Source: Dendrobium chrysotoxum (lineage: Eukaryota > Streptophyta > Magnoliopsida > Asparagales > Orchidaceae). From it: a stretch of DNA of 64,000 nt. Position 1 is the stretch's first letter. Each line of letters opens with the position of its first letter. Location of the stretch: the NCBI GenBank assembly GCA_019925795.1, contig CM034307.1, forward strand, positions 61,690,864 to 61,754,863. Reading direction: 5' to 3'. Below, in pieces: positions 1 to 11,378 of this stretch. The translations under genes and the position numbers were made by a program. A model generated the notes under the pieces. The model was given only the letters and a program-made list of their open reading frames with translations. It was not told where the DNA came from and ran no database searches.

Positions 1-1226
1 TTTGTTTCATCTGTACTTGGGCATAGCATTGAGCGTACGTTTTTTTTTATTTTTCATTTTTGTTTGGGAGCTTCCCTCAGGGAAATTCATTTGTTGATTT
101 TCAAAGTAGAATTTATATTTCAAATTGTAAGAACGTTTGTTAGTTGAATGCGCAATTACATTTTTCATTTGCATTCTCTTGTAATGTAATTTAATACCAA
201 AAGAAATACCTTTAGAATGTAATGGAAGATCAGTTGGTAATATTAGTTTATAACTGCTTAGGATGTGCTGAGAGGAAGATGAGTATTGTGCATTCATTCC
301 CTTAAAAAGCTTCTTATTTGGATGGTCCTCTGGAACACGTGCTTATGATCACCCTGACTTCTAGATGGTTTATTGTTTGGATGGTTCGGTAAAGCATGTG
401 CTCCGATCATATGCTATATAAAAGAAGAAAAACTTAATTTGGAGATGTAAGAAACTAAAGACATTTTTTCTCCATGAATGTTTAAAAAGACCTTCTATTT
501 AATTAGTGGATTAGGAAATGAAGAAGAATTTAATTTAATTTAAATTAATGGATATAAAATGAAAGTTTGGTGTCAGTATACTTATCTATTGGAGGCCATG
601 GTAGTGTTAGTACACGTTATCTTTCTTCGAGCCAAAACAATATTAGCATTGTTCATTCATTTTTGCTTTGTATCGATACAATCAGATACAAGTGCATCAA
701 TGTGGAGAAATTCTTGTGAAATTTTTTATGTCAACATTTCAAAACTTTTGAGTGATGCACAAACAAGTAGTAATATTTGACACATGCTTAAAGGTCTTGC
801 CATGCTTAGCGTTGTTTAATGGTCGCAATCAAACTGCTTAAAATCGAGTCAGCTTATTCTTCAACTTATTCTCATGAAAGGGATAAAAGAGTTATATAGC
901 CCATCCTATTTCTATATTGTTAATTAGCTATTTTATTATGTTACAATTTTCTATGTTCTAAGTACTAGATTTGTGGATTCAGATTTCAACTTAGAATTTC
1001 TGCTATATAAAGATATTAATTCACTGGCACGTTAAAATATCAAATGTAGTAAGATAGAGTTCAATAGTTGTAGAATTCATTCTCCAAAGAGGGTTCAAGT
1101 TGCTACTATATTACTTTCTAAAAAAATAGTTATAACTGGCATGTCCATTTCAACTATGTTTTATTTGTTGAGACATATATGGTCAGCAAACTACTGAAGA
1201 ACAGGCTACTTATGGTTTCTTTGCAG
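1..1226. other. Probable intron upstream of the sugar transporter exons
   Basis: No exon is recognisable here. The sequence is AT-rich with only short spurious reading frames. It ends in a pyrimidine-rich acceptor (tttctttgcag, 1216-1226) directly before the transporter exon, so at least this 1.2 kb is probably intron. The first two exons usual in the family (N-terminus to about TM3) would lie left of the window, or the gene is truncated. A short imperfect duplication sits near 310-415: two copies of 'ttggatggt' are each followed by a 'gcaygtgct' block. Confidence 0.6.
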
Positions 1227-2604
1227 GCGGTTCCACTGTTCTTGTCAGAGCTTGCTCCAGCAAAAATTAGAGGAGCTCTGAACATCCTCTTCCAACTCGA
1301 TGTGACTATTGGCATCTTCATTGCAAACATTGTCAATTACTTTGCTTCAGAGATCCACCCCTGGGGCTGGCGGCTCTCACTTGGGCTAGCTGGAGTTCCA
1401 GCATCGATCCTATGCTTGGGATCCTTCATCATTCCAGAGACACCAACAAGCCTAGTTGAGCATGGGAAGCTTGATGAAGGGATTAAGATGTTGAGGAAGG
1501 TGAGGGGGGTGGAGAATGTTGAAGCTGAATTTGAGGAATTGAAACAGGCCAGTAAGGTGGCAGAACAGGTGAGACACCCTTACAGGATGCTTATGAAGCG
1601 GCCAAGCCAACCCCCACTGGTGATCGGGATACTGATGCAGGTATTCCAACAGTTCACTGGCATCAATGCCATTATGTTTTACGCACCAGTCCTCTTTCAA
1701 ACGATTGGTTTTAAGAACAACGCATCACTGCTATCTTCAGTCATCACTGGTATTGTAAATGTGCTTAGCACACTCATCTCTGTATTCTCTGTGGATAAAG
1801 CTGGAAGGAGGGTCTTGCTGCTTTCTGCTTGTTTTTTTATGTTCATTGCCCAAGTAAGTTTATCATATTAATTCTAGTCTGAATGAGCTTCAATGACCTG
1901 TTTTCTTGTCTTGAATACCTTCCTAAATTTACACAATTGCTAGTCACTGTGCATTTGAATTTTATTTACACTACATGTCCATCTGCAGTGCTAGTTTATA
2001 TTTTCTTAATCTAAGCATTTTAATTTGGTATAATATACACCATATTTTCAGTTAACCCTTCAATTTTTTAATTATTCTCTACTCTTTCTTTTCTTACTGC
2101 TTATCTCTCTGTTTGTAGATTGCAACTGGCAGCATTCTTCATGTGTACTTGAAGACCACAAATAGCCTCCACAAAGGGACTGCCATAATAGTTGTCCTAC
2201 TGGTCTGTATGTTTGTCATGAGCTTTGCATGGTCCTGGGGTCCTCTAGGTTGGTTGATACCAAGCGAAACATTCCCATTGGAGACTAGAGCAGCTGGATT
2301 CTCTTTTGCTGTCAGCGCGAACATGCTCTTCACCTTTCTCATCGCACAAGCCTTCCTTTCCATGATGTGCCACATGAAGTCCAGCATTTTCTTCTTCTTT
2401 GCCGTGTGGATCTTCATCATGGGAATATTCGTCGTGTTCTTGTTGCCTGAGACAAAGGGAGTTCCTATCGACGAGATGAACGAAAGAGTCTGGAAGCAGC
2501 ACTGGTATTGGAAGAAGTTCATGGAAGATAAGCATGAGGATCAGTCTGATAACCAGGAAAGAGAGACTCCTGTTGGTGTTCATGATGACAATTTTGTGGT
2601 GTGA
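1227..2604 (+). CDS. Monosaccharide/H+ symporter (STP/MST type), 3' two exons
   Basis: This encodes the C-terminal 370 residues of a major-facilitator sugar transporter that would move hexose with protons across the plasma membrane. Exon A is 1227-1853 (209 codons), the intron is 1854-2118 (gtaagt...tgtag), and exon B is 2119-2604 (161 codons plus TGA). Both junctions are phase 0 at positions usual for STP genes: exon A opens with AVPLFLSE. Family marks in order are LAPAKIRG after TM4, PETPTSLVEHGK before the central loop, QQFTGIN in TM7 (the two Q and the N are sugar contacts in STP proteins), DKAGRR, WGPLGWLIPSE in TM10 and LPETKG after TM12. Full-length members are about 510-520 residues, so about 140 are missing, including the N-terminal lid region. 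What is present is uninterrupted. An intact gene running off the window and a 5'-truncated copy are both possible. It converges on the phytocyanin gene 350 bp downstream. Confidence 0.93.
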
Positions 2605-2953
2605 TTTGTAACTTATTTGAAGACATTGTAAACATTTTTATTTGATTCTTCTATGTTATATGATATCTTTCTAGCTTAGGTATTGTTTGGGATAGTTTTC
2701 TTACTGCTATCTAAAGCAGTTTTTTAGTACAAAAATTTACTTTTCAAAAAATTTTAGTTTTAATTTGGTGTGACAGATCATATTGGCCAGAATAACAACT
2801 ACTTTATTTTATAAAATATGAAAGCTAAATACTCAAACAAGATATCTAAGTTGAATGTGGTAAAAGCTGACATACATTCAACTTTCAAAGTCAACTCATT
2901 TAAACTAAACAAACTATCACACCAACCATAACAAAATCACCTTCATCTCAACT
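2605..2953. other. Intergenic spacer between convergent genes, with a MITE fragment
   Basis: This 349-bp spacer separates the stop codons of two convergent genes and must hold both 3' UTRs. No canonical AATAAA is obvious for the transporter. From 2679, after a TTA trinucleotide, the sequence GGTATTGTTTGGGATAG matches the left end of the Tourist-like MITE seen at 3661. The right end is not clean. Confidence 0.5.
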
Positions 2954-5618
2954 CTAAAACCCTAACAAAACACATGAGGCCGCCATGATCAAGCCGCCAA
3001 GAAAAACCAAACTTCCCCCCACCAACCGGTCACCTGCATTGGGGGAAGGCGGCGACGAGCCAGTTGGTGATGAAGAAGGGGCAGCAGAGGAGCCGACGGC
3101 GAGCACGTCGACCTTCTGCCCGAATTGGCAGTGGCCAGGGAATCCACAAATGTAGTAATGGTGGCCGGTCGATGTGATAGTGATCGAATCATCACCGGTG
3201 TTGTACTCTTTGATAGCTGAACTATTCTTGCATGCATTGAAGTCAGGCTCTTTGACCAGCAACACATTGTGAAAATTTTTGTTGTATTTGAACACTTGAA
3301 AGTTTGAATTGCATCAGAAAGGTGGAAAATACACTTAAATTTTGAAAGAAAGGTTGAAAATGTAAGTATTTGGGAGCTATTGCTCAAAATAATGAGCTGC
3401 AAGTTTATATGTAAGACATTTATTCATCTTAATGTTGTAAGATATTAAGCAAACTCAGTATCTTTCACAGGACCAAAATTGATAAAATTATCTTAGAAAA
3501 CATAGAGAACAATTGTCTTGCATCCTTAATAATATACATATATACATACATATATGAATAACATCAACATCATGTATTCATGTAGATGTAATGTTGATGT
3601 GGTCATAGCATATTGAAAGTAATTTTTCCATATGATAATGGTCAAATATATAGGAAATTAGGCTTCGTTTGGGACGACTTTCTTCTTGCTTTTTAAAATA
3701 AATTTTTAGTACAAAATTTTTGTACTATAAAATTGCTTTAAAAATAATAAAAAAATTATCCCAAATAAAGTCTTAATTGTAAGTGAGATAGTTATGACGG
3801 AGAAATCATTCTGTGCGGTCACCGAACGGTCCAGAGACGAATCAAGATGTGTCATGTCACCCGGTACACAGCACCGATACATACCTAAAAAATGACATGA
3901 CGTTTTCTAATTCATCTTTAAATGCTGTCCTGTGACCACACAAAATAATTTCTCACGAGGAGAGCTAAGATGTCCACCGAAAGATTTGGACTAAAACCAA
4001 GCAAGCAAAGATCAGCTAAGTCCAATCTTAGCTAAGTCCAATCTTATCTGCCCCACATGACAACTAAAGTCATATCATTAAAGACTACAGCCCACAGTAG
4101 TACAAAATTTTCATTTCATATAAGGGCTATTCAACATGTGAACATCCCTATCATTCCTAGCTAGTAATATCATTCATAGAAATTTAGGAATTTTTTTTAA
4201 TAATTATAAATATTATATATATATATATATCTTTGAATAAGGCTATTTATTTTATATGTATCACTGATTTTCTATATCAAAAGTTATTCATCCATATAAT
4301 AAAATAATTAGATAATATAATTAAATCATCAAACAAATATAGTTAAACTGTTAGTCTATACAGCTAAATTATTAGATATTCATAATATTTTTTATGTATA
4401 TTATACTGGTTATATATACAATGGAAGTTTTCAATTGGTCACATCCCGTGATTTTTCAGGGATTTCTTGAAAAATTTTAGTATCTTGTAAATTTTTTTAG
4501 AAGCTAAAAAATGCATCTTCTAATCTACTGACATAAATTTTTTAGCACGTAATAATATTTATAAATGTCTAATAATTTAACTATATTGTTTAATAATTTA
4601 CATCACAGGAAAATTGATCGTTACCTGTGGATTTCGGTTACCGGCGGACAAAATCCGCCGGTAAAATATAGTTTCCTACGAATTTCCGGCAAAAAGATAA
4701 TTATCATGGATTCATCCATGATAATTATCTTTATAATATTGGGAGATTGAAAAATAAAATAAAAGAAAAAAACAATGAAAATAAAAATGAAAGGGACTGA
4801 TCGATTCTCCATCCAAAATAGCCTTCGAAGTGATCCACTCAGCCACTTTCATGAAATGATTCCCACATAATATTTTTGACCCTTTGTGAAAGAAACTTTT
4901 GTATTTTAATTCTTTTTTGTATTGTTTTAGCTAAAAATTATTTTGTTAATTACAATTTTTATTATAGATTTTAAAAATCAGTTATCTAAGAAAAAAATAA
5001 AAATGATTTTTAAATGTCTTTCAAAAAGAAAATGAAAAAAAATCATCTAAATCTAACTTTTTTATTTATTAGCTATTTTTTCTATCATTAAAAAAATAAG
5101 TAAAAAGCTCTCTCAAACTAAAATATTTTTAAAATTATTATAAGAAATTAAAACACATATTTTTTAGAGTTATGAGTATCATATATTTATTTCAAAAATT
5201 AAATAAAAGATTTTTATAGCTATTATAGTTTAATAGATTTAACTGCAAAAACACTTTTTATTGTAAAATTTTTTATAATAAATTTATGATATATAACTGT
5301 AAAGTTACGAAGAAACTTCTACAAATGAATCTAATAAGTCATTTAATTTTTTTTATTTTTTTATTTTAAAATAAAATAAATATATATATTTGATAATTGA
5401 TATCTTAAATAAAATCGCAGAAATTAATTGATCTTACGAAGCGTGTCGCCGACATGAAAAGTCTTGCCGGAAGCCCACTGGGTGTAGTTTGGGCCGTTGG
5501 CGATCGTCCAGCCCGCGTTATCGCCGACGGTGAAGATCATCCCGGCTGACAGGGCCGGACCGGCCCAGAACGCCACCGTCACCGCAAGCAGTAGCCCAGC
5601 CTTCCCAGAAGAATCCAT
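2954..5618 (-). CDS. Phytocyanin, stellacyanin-type blue copper protein (two exons)
   Basis: This is a complete gene on the minus strand. Exon 1 is 5618-5438 and exon 2 is 3294-2954. The intron of 2,143 bp has donor GTAAG and acceptor CAAG and splits a Leu codon in phase 1. The product is 173 residues. Residues 1-25 form a hydrophobic signal peptide ending ALSA. The plastocyanin-like domain follows, with copper ligands H69 (in FHNVLL), C110 and H115 (in ICGFPGHC) and an axial Q120 (C-x4-H-x4-Q). C82 and C116 are the conserved disulfide pair. Residues about 126-147 are Ser/Pro-rich, and the last 21 are hydrophobic, as in a GPI-attachment signal. Glutamine at the axial site marks the stellacyanin/mavicyanin type; uclacyanins and plantacyanins use Met. 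It is probably a secreted, cell-surface electron-transfer or signalling protein. The single phase-1 intron just after the VGDTL motif is the usual phytocyanin position. Confidence 0.93.
3661..3772. mobile_element. Tourist-like MITE (112 bp) with TTA target duplication
   Basis: The ends GGCTTCGTTTGGGA and TCCCAAATAAAGTC are inverted relative to each other, and TTA flanks both sides (3658-3660, 3773-3775). A 3-bp TTA/TAA duplication is typical of PIF/Harbinger (Tourist) MITEs. Relatives lie at 2679 (left end), 5925-6226 and 45070-45295. Confidence 0.75.
3800..3954. mobile_element. MITE of the TTCTGTGCGG family, copy 1
   Basis: The 155-bp copy begins GAGAAATCATTCTGTGCGG and ends with its imperfect inverse (CACACAAAATAATTTCTC), giving terminal inverted repeats of about 24 bp. 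The core contains cCGGTACac. Two further copies, at 45791 and 47300, share both the termini and a CGGTAC core. Confidence 0.6.
4638..4664. repeat. Inverted repeat TTACCGGCGGA / TCCGCCGGTAA
   Basis: Two perfect 11-bp arms are separated by CAAAA. Similar GC-rich hairpins occur just inside the ends of many plant CACTA elements, so this may be a remnant of such a terminus. No CACTA end is visible beside it. Confidence 0.55.
4693..4732. repeat. 40-bp palindrome
   Basis: Two perfect 19-bp arms, the left one AAAGATAATTATCATGGAT, are separated only by TC. In the phytocyanin transcript this would form a stable hairpin within the intron. Confidence 0.9.
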
Positions 5619-5760
5619 GGCTCTCCTTTCTGCCTTTCTCTACAATTTTAGAGAGAGAGAGAATGTGCAAAGCAGATGAGAGAGAAAATCTGATATAGAG
5701 ATAGAGAGAGAGAGGAAAAGAGAGGCAGTGCTGGCTTTTCTTAAGTAGGCCTAACAGGCA
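5619..5760 (-). promoter_or_regulatory. Probable 5' leader and proximal promoter of the phytocyanin gene
   Basis: Read on the minus strand, the 75-80 bp before the ATG are CT-rich (GA-rich on the plus strand, 5650-5722). This is a common plant 5' UTR composition. A weak TATA-like TATATC lies at about 5692-5697. The start itself is set by the signal peptide and by the ATG at 5618-5616. Confidence 0.35.
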
Positions 5761-5924
5761 AATCGTAATTACCATTATACCCCTCAGAACGACATTTACT
5801 CTTATGAAATTACTTATCTGCCCTTGTTAGGAAATGGTCAATTTCTCGTGAGTTAGATAATTTCATTATAAAGTTGGTAATCATATTTTCAGCTAAAATT
5901 GAATTTATTTTCAAATAAAATATA

Positions 5925-6104
5925 TAATTTTGTTTGAGATGATTTTCTTACTATTTTTTAAAATAAATTTTTAGTGCAAAGATTTTGTATCAAAAATTAT
6001 TTTTAAAAACATTTAAAAAAATTATTCTGAATGAAACTTAAAATTTTGTTTGGGATAATTTTCTTACTGTTTTCTAAAATAATTTTTTAGTATAAATATT
6101 TCTA

Positions 6105-6182
<78 letters not shown>

Positions 6183-6226
6183 TTTACTTTAAAAAAAAGT
6201 TAAAAAATTATGACAGGAAGCCTAAA
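5925..6226. mobile_element. Two adjacent Tourist-like MITE copies, the second holding an AT microsatellite
   Basis: Two degenerate copies of the 3661 MITE lie head to tail: about 5925-6040 and about 6041-6226. Each begins ATTTTGTTTGRGATRAT, close to the TTCGTTTGGGA end. The first ends ATTCTGAATGAAACTT. The second ends near GACAGGAAGCC and is split by the AT tract. Confidence 0.5.
6109..6176. repeat. AT dinucleotide microsatellite (about 34 units)
   Basis: An uninterrupted 68-bp AT repeat inside the second MITE copy. It is likely to vary in length between individuals. Confidence 0.97.
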
Positions 6227-7190
6227 TTTTTAAAATTCAAATTATATCAAAGACAAAGAAATAGAAATTTGAAAGGGACAGACATTAAATGGGAAGAAAG
6301 AAACGCTATAAGATTTAAAGTTAAAGTTGAAGAAAGTGTTGAATCATGATGACGTTTATATTTCATGAAATAAAAAAAAATTAAGATTTGTAATGCGACA
6401 CAATTAAATAATAAAATTATATTTATTACATGTTAAAAATTTAAGATGATAGAGATAAAATTTTACGTTCTAATTTTATACGAATATTCAACATACATAT
6501 GAATAAAAGAGAATAATAAATGCGATGTGAGTTTTAAGTAAAAATTTTATTAAAAAAACATGAGACATAAACTAGGAGAAATAATCTTGTAATATATTTT
6601 GTATTTGAACTTATAAATATTTGCTCTTCTCCATAATTGAATAAGATGGGATTATAGTATTATGAGCAAAAATTTGATCTCCTATAGTTTTAATAGATGT
6701 TATAGGAGAAGTAGTGGAGGGATGATGAGGCAGGGGAGCCTAAAATTTATTTTAGTAGGGACAAAAATTATTGAGTTTAAAAATATTATCAACTTTTTTA
6801 TTCGAGTTTAGGATCAATACTAACATTTTAGTTTTCTTTGTTAGAGTTGTTAATGCATGAAAATAAATTATATGCTTGTTGTGCCCTAGAATATTTTTGG
6901 CGGTAGAGAGATGGAGTGTTTAACGTCTTAGCTTTGTATAAAAATCCGCACGCATACAAATAAGAGAGAGAGGTGCATTATTCATAAGAGACACCATAGT
7001 TTTTATATGAAAATCTCTGAAAAGGGAGAAAATTATGAGGTCTTACCCAGTTGAAAAGAATCAACTAGTATTTACCATAGATTAATTACACCTGATGCCT
7101 TTCCTTTGGGGAAGGCATTGGCTCGAGATAATAAATATACATCATATAAAGCATAATGTATAATAGGAGTTGGAAGAATTCGGTGATATG
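6227..7190. other. AT-rich intergenic sequence, no gene recognised
   Basis: No coding region, RNA gene or clear element end is visible. Composition becomes less AT-rich from about 7080 towards the minisatellite. Confidence 0.6.
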
Positions 7191-7229
7191 AGAGTTAGTC
7201 TTGGGAGAGTATTGGCTTGGTCATTGGTC

Positions 7230-7770
7230 AGCAAGATTGTAGTCGGGTGATAATGGTCGGTGGTCGACGGAGGTCGGTGAGTGATGGTGATCGGAGGGAC
7301 CGACTATAGTTGACAGGCGATGGTGATCAGAGGGACCGTAGTTGGCGGGCGACGGAGGTCAGAGGGACCATTATTGGCGGGTTACTATGGTTAGTGGGAT
7401 TGTAATCGGCGGACGATGTAAGGCGGAGGGACCATAGTCGACGGGCGATGATGGTTGGAGGGATCGTAGTCGACAGGTGATGGTGGTCCGAGGGACCGTA
7501 GTCGGCGGGCGATAGATGTCAGAGGGACCGTAGTCGGGGGGCGACGGAGGTCAGAGGGACTGTAATAGACGGGCAACGAAGGTCAAAGGGACCATAGTAG
7601 GCGGGAGGCGGAGGTTGGAGGGACAGTATTCGATAGACGATGGTGGTCGAGCTAGGGATCGCAGTCAGCGGGCGACAGAGGTTGGTGGGATTACAATCGA
7701 TGAGAGATAGAGTTCAGTGGGACCATAGTCGGCGAGAGATAGAGGTCTTATGATTGGAGACTGGGCAGAG
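7230..7770. repeat. G-rich 32-bp minisatellite
   Basis: A degenerate tandem array with units close to GGGACCGTAGTCGGCGGGCG followed by ACGGAGGTCAGA. Several consecutive units between about 7490 and 7620 are exactly 32 bp, and others have small indels. I estimate about 15 units. The G-rich strand has many GGG and GG runs. The reading frames across it follow the repeat and are not genes. Confidence 0.8.
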
Positions 7771-8366
7771 GTTCGGTTGCTAGGCGGTGGTCCGATGATA
7801 GTCTAGCGGAAGTCTGGTGGAAATTAGAGGTCGGGTGGTGGTCCGATGAAAATCGGAGGCCAGGTGGGGTTCCAGCGATCGGTCGATGGTCAGAGGGCCC
7901 GGTGGCCGGGCGAAGGTCCGATGGTGATCAAACGAAGTTCACCGGCAGTGATGCTTGCGTAGAACTCTAAGATCCTTGAAACCTCAGAGCTCTCGTCATT
8001 CTCCAGCCAAAGGTTCCCCCCGCTCATCTTCATGTAGGAAGTGATGGTCTATTTTTGATAGTGGCATGCTCCGTAAATATGGAGAAGATCCATGGCAAAA
8101 TCAGAGGGGTCCATCTGATGGCTCATATTGATTCCCTTGATCATAGAGCATTCATTAAACATTTAAGTGCCTTAATGACATCAGAATTAGGTAATCTTAG
8201 GCTCATTAGATTCATGTCATCAAGCCGCTCGATTTGTTTATAAGCATGTCATATTTGGATTTCATCTGGCTATCAAATTAATGCTTTAAACCTACTAAAT
8301 GTGCTTTGGTCCATTGATTTGGATCCAATTAGGATCGAATTAGACTGATTTTGGTGTCATTGAGTT
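7771..8366. other. Spacer between minisatellite and copia LTR
   Basis: GC-rich, minisatellite-like sequence (gtggtccgatgaaaatcgg blocks) fades out by about 7930. The rest shows no gene. The GAGTT target duplication of the copia element is 8362-8366. Confidence 0.5.
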
Positions 8367-10053
8367 TGAAAGTTTGTTAGGATTGTTAAGCCCTTATGAA
8401 CAAGTTCCAAGGCAAACCAAAAGGGGGGGGGGGGTGAATTGGTATTTTAAAAATTCTTACACAAAATAAAACTTATTTTTGTCTTTTTGAATATTTAAAA
8501 CTCAAATAATATAAGCAGAAGCAGATAACCAAAATCAAATTTTTAACCACATATCAGATCACAAAAATATGTGAAAATTAAAATGCCAAAAAAATAAATG
8601 AAAAGAGCACACCAAATTTATAGTCGTTCGGTCAACTTGACCTACGTCCACTCCCCGAAGCCTCCTCTCCAGGTATTGCACTAAACTATAGTGACTTTTC
8701 TTCTGTTCCCACAGCAAGGCGGAGAAGCCCTTATAATTCCACCGACACCGGTGAGGCAGAGAATCTAGACTTCTTTTGCTTCCTCCTGAAGCAGGAAGAG
8801 AACCCCAGAATTCTTTTACTTCCTCCTGAAGCAGGCAGAGTACATAGAATCATTTTGTTTCCTCCTGAAGCAGGCAGAAAACCTAGATCTGATGCTGATA
8901 ATCATTTCTCTAGAGCCACCACGGAACCAAGGATGAGGAAGGAAGATGACGATCGAATCCTTGCTTGGAGCAACCTTTGTGAAACCCCTCACAAACTCCC
9001 CCTCACAAGATCATCTCTCTCCCAAACTCTCCTTCTCCTCTAAGTTCTCTTGGAGTAGAAAACAACAAAAGATTTTTTTTACAAGTAAAATAATTTGCTT
9101 AAATAACAGGCTTCAAAAACCCTAGTTTTCTAATTTTGTGCAATTGATTGTCCAGGAAGATCGCTTGATCGTCCTATACTATTAGTACAAAACTGACTAA
9201 ATCATCTAGACCATAGTTCGAGTCATCCAGGAGATAAATCGGGATGATATGTAGAAATATAACTGATCATCCAGGATGATGTTGCGATCATCCTATACGA
9301 TTAGTTCAAAATAAGACATTATCATCTAGTAGATAGTTTGGGACGTCCAGCAGATGAGTCGGGATGACTTGAAATATAGCTGATCATCCAGGATGATGTT
9401 GATATCATCCTATATGATTAGTACAAAAAAGAATATATCGTCCAACAGATAGTTCAGGATGTCTAGGAGAAAGTTAAGGTTTTTCTTACTGATCATCCTA
9501 GACGATCCTGCGATTGTCCCGGATAATATGATCTATCAATTTAATCTTAATTACTCTCCTCAATCACTTGACTAATTTAGACATGATTGGTATGAATCAT
9601 CCAGGATGATGTGGGATCATCCTGTACGATTAGACACATAAATTCAATTTAAAAAATATGCCTAAATAAGTTTGGCGGCTGAGTATTTTTTATTTAAGAA
9701 TATCATCCAGGATGATATTTGGATCATCATGTATGATATAATAAAAAGTATAAGAAAACTCTAACTCACTAAATTTCTTCCTCTGAGTGTGTGTGTGCAA
9801 GGTTACTTAGCATCAGGATCTACTTTATTATATTTAACTCAGAAAAGATAAAAAACCATTGGAATTTAAATTTACAAACTAACTCATTCTTAATCTACCC
9901 AATCTTGAGCTGGCTTGAATTACATTTAATCTTATGGACCTGAAAAGTTAGTAGGCAAGGCAACTATAAATAAATGTGCAGTAGTAACATTAGTAGAGAA
10001 ACAAAAATATTTATTATCATCAAATTATAATCTTTGAATCTAGATTTACAACA
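8367..10053 (-). repeat. Copia 3' LTR (left on the plus strand)
   Basis: 1,687 bp, paired with 33204-34840. A cytosine/guanine-poor second half carries repeated palindromic motifs of the GATCATCCAGGATGATC type (about 9150-9740). The block 8700-8890 holds a short repeat 'cttcctcctgaagcagg' three times, where the other LTR holds two. The 62-residue open frame near 8855 is not conserved in the partner LTR and is not called a gene. Confidence 0.9.
9149..9740. repeat. Dispersed palindromic GATCATCC-GGATGATC motifs in the LTR
   Basis: Motifs close to ATCATCCAGGATGAT recur, typically as a full palindrome followed about 8 bp later by a second, less perfect one (CATCCTATACGATTAG). Clear examples are at about 9265-9280, 9383-9397 and 9598-9612. 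The same motif occurs in the partner LTR (33930-34530) and in the internal region (11529-11920). Confidence 0.8.
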
Positions 10054-10548
10054 ATCTCCCTCTTTTTGATGATGACAAATATTTATTAGATAATTTTAAA
10101 TCAAATAAATAAAAAATAAATTTAAGTAAAGCAAGGAAAAGCAAAGCATATTTTACTAATCACAAGCAAACAATACAACACTAACACTATAAGTAAATAA
10201 TACACCACTAACACTACTCCCCCTTTTGTCATCATAAAAAAGGAGAAAAAACACAAAGTAGAACATACACATGAAAGAACAACAATACAAACATCACAAA
10301 AAAAAAAAAATAAACTACATGTACGATGGACCCTGATAAGGTGGAGGAGGTGGAGATGGCTGAAAGAAATAGTGAATGGAAGCAAACTGCTCCCCAAATT
10401 AGGCCAGATCCTGGTCGTGCTGCTGTTGTTGTTGGGCTATATAAGCATTAAAACGATCGACATCTGCTACATGCTGCTGATCTTATGCAACAATATAGGA
10501 GTTAAACCTTTCCTCCCACTTGTCAAATATCTCCACCAACTGATCCAA

Positions 10549-11378
10549 TTATGAGTGATGACGAATAGGAACAGGTTCAAGAGCTGGTGCAGGAATAGCT
10601 TCTTCCTCTTCTCCCATATCCTCCGCGTGCTCCAGATAGAGGTGAGTGCTGTGAAGGACATGGAAGGAGTTATTTGTGTAGAAAGAAGGGTGATAATTTG
10701 GTGGGGTAGGATACTGAAGATTGTACTTGATTTCAAGGACATAAGCAATGAAATGTCCTAGGGCCAAATTTGGTTTTCTCCTATGTCCGGGATCCCTAAT
10801 GCTAGTTAAGTGCTCAATGTATCGAAAGAGAAGATCAGTTGCATTGAATTCCCTACGAGCCATTATATAATAGGTGGTGATGGAAAGTAAAGGAGTAATG
10901 TGAACACGATCACCAGCTTTAGAAATTATAGAAGTTTTAAGGACATGTTAGCTGATCCTATTATCTTTAACCAATGAACTAGAGGCACCATCATGGTAAG
11001 TGACATTTGTGTTCCTTAGATACTGATTAACAGGACTCCAGTTGAAATCAGGATCTGAGACAAAGATGTGAAGCTTGTCTCCAGTGATGGAAAGTTGAAG
11101 AAGTTCATGGCAGTGATTTCTATATGTCGTTTGTTAATATAGGATTGAAGTGCAGTGTAGGTAAAGTTAATTTGAAGACTGGCGAAGAATTCATATAAAA
11201 GTTTAGAGTAAAAAAGAACTGCAAGGGTCAGAATAAAAGTAAGAGTAGTATGGGAAAACAGATCTAACACTAGATATGTCAGAGTACGGGGATTAACTGT
11301 CTTGGAGAGTGTAATCCCTGTAGTATTATAGCGAAGGTAAGCAGCCTGATCTGCTGCATCAGTGAAGCGAGGGTCCAC
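10549..11378 (-). pseudogene. Extra 3' ORF of the copia element, 'plant transposon protein'-like, broken
   Basis: Two open segments in the sense of the element (11378-11016, 120 codons; 10863-10549, 104 codons) lie between RNase H and the 3' LTR, where copia elements normally have no gene. The first contains YSKLLYEFFASLQI then SYINKRHIEITAMNFFNFPS. This resembles the pattern (..LV.EFY.NL.. then .VRG..I..S...I...L.) of the uncharacterised 'putative plant transposon protein' domain found beside plant retroelement genes. The second begins MARREFNATDLLFRYIEHL and ends in an acidic/proline tail. About 150 bp with stops separates them, so the ORF is degenerate. Its function is unknown; assignment is from memory of the pattern only. 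Confidence 0.5.

Larger units (their letters stand above)
3295..5437 (-). other. Intron of the phytocyanin gene, repeat-bearing
   Basis: This AT-rich 2.1-kb intron contains two MITEs (3661-3772, 3800-3954), an 11-bp GC-rich inverted repeat (4638-4664) and a near-perfect 40-bp palindrome (4693-4732). No further exon is needed to complete the protein. Confidence 0.85.

Noticed and set aside
1154..2583. Minus-strand reading frames over the sugar transporter
   Set aside because: Shadows of the transporter exons; codon pattern and family match are on the plus strand.
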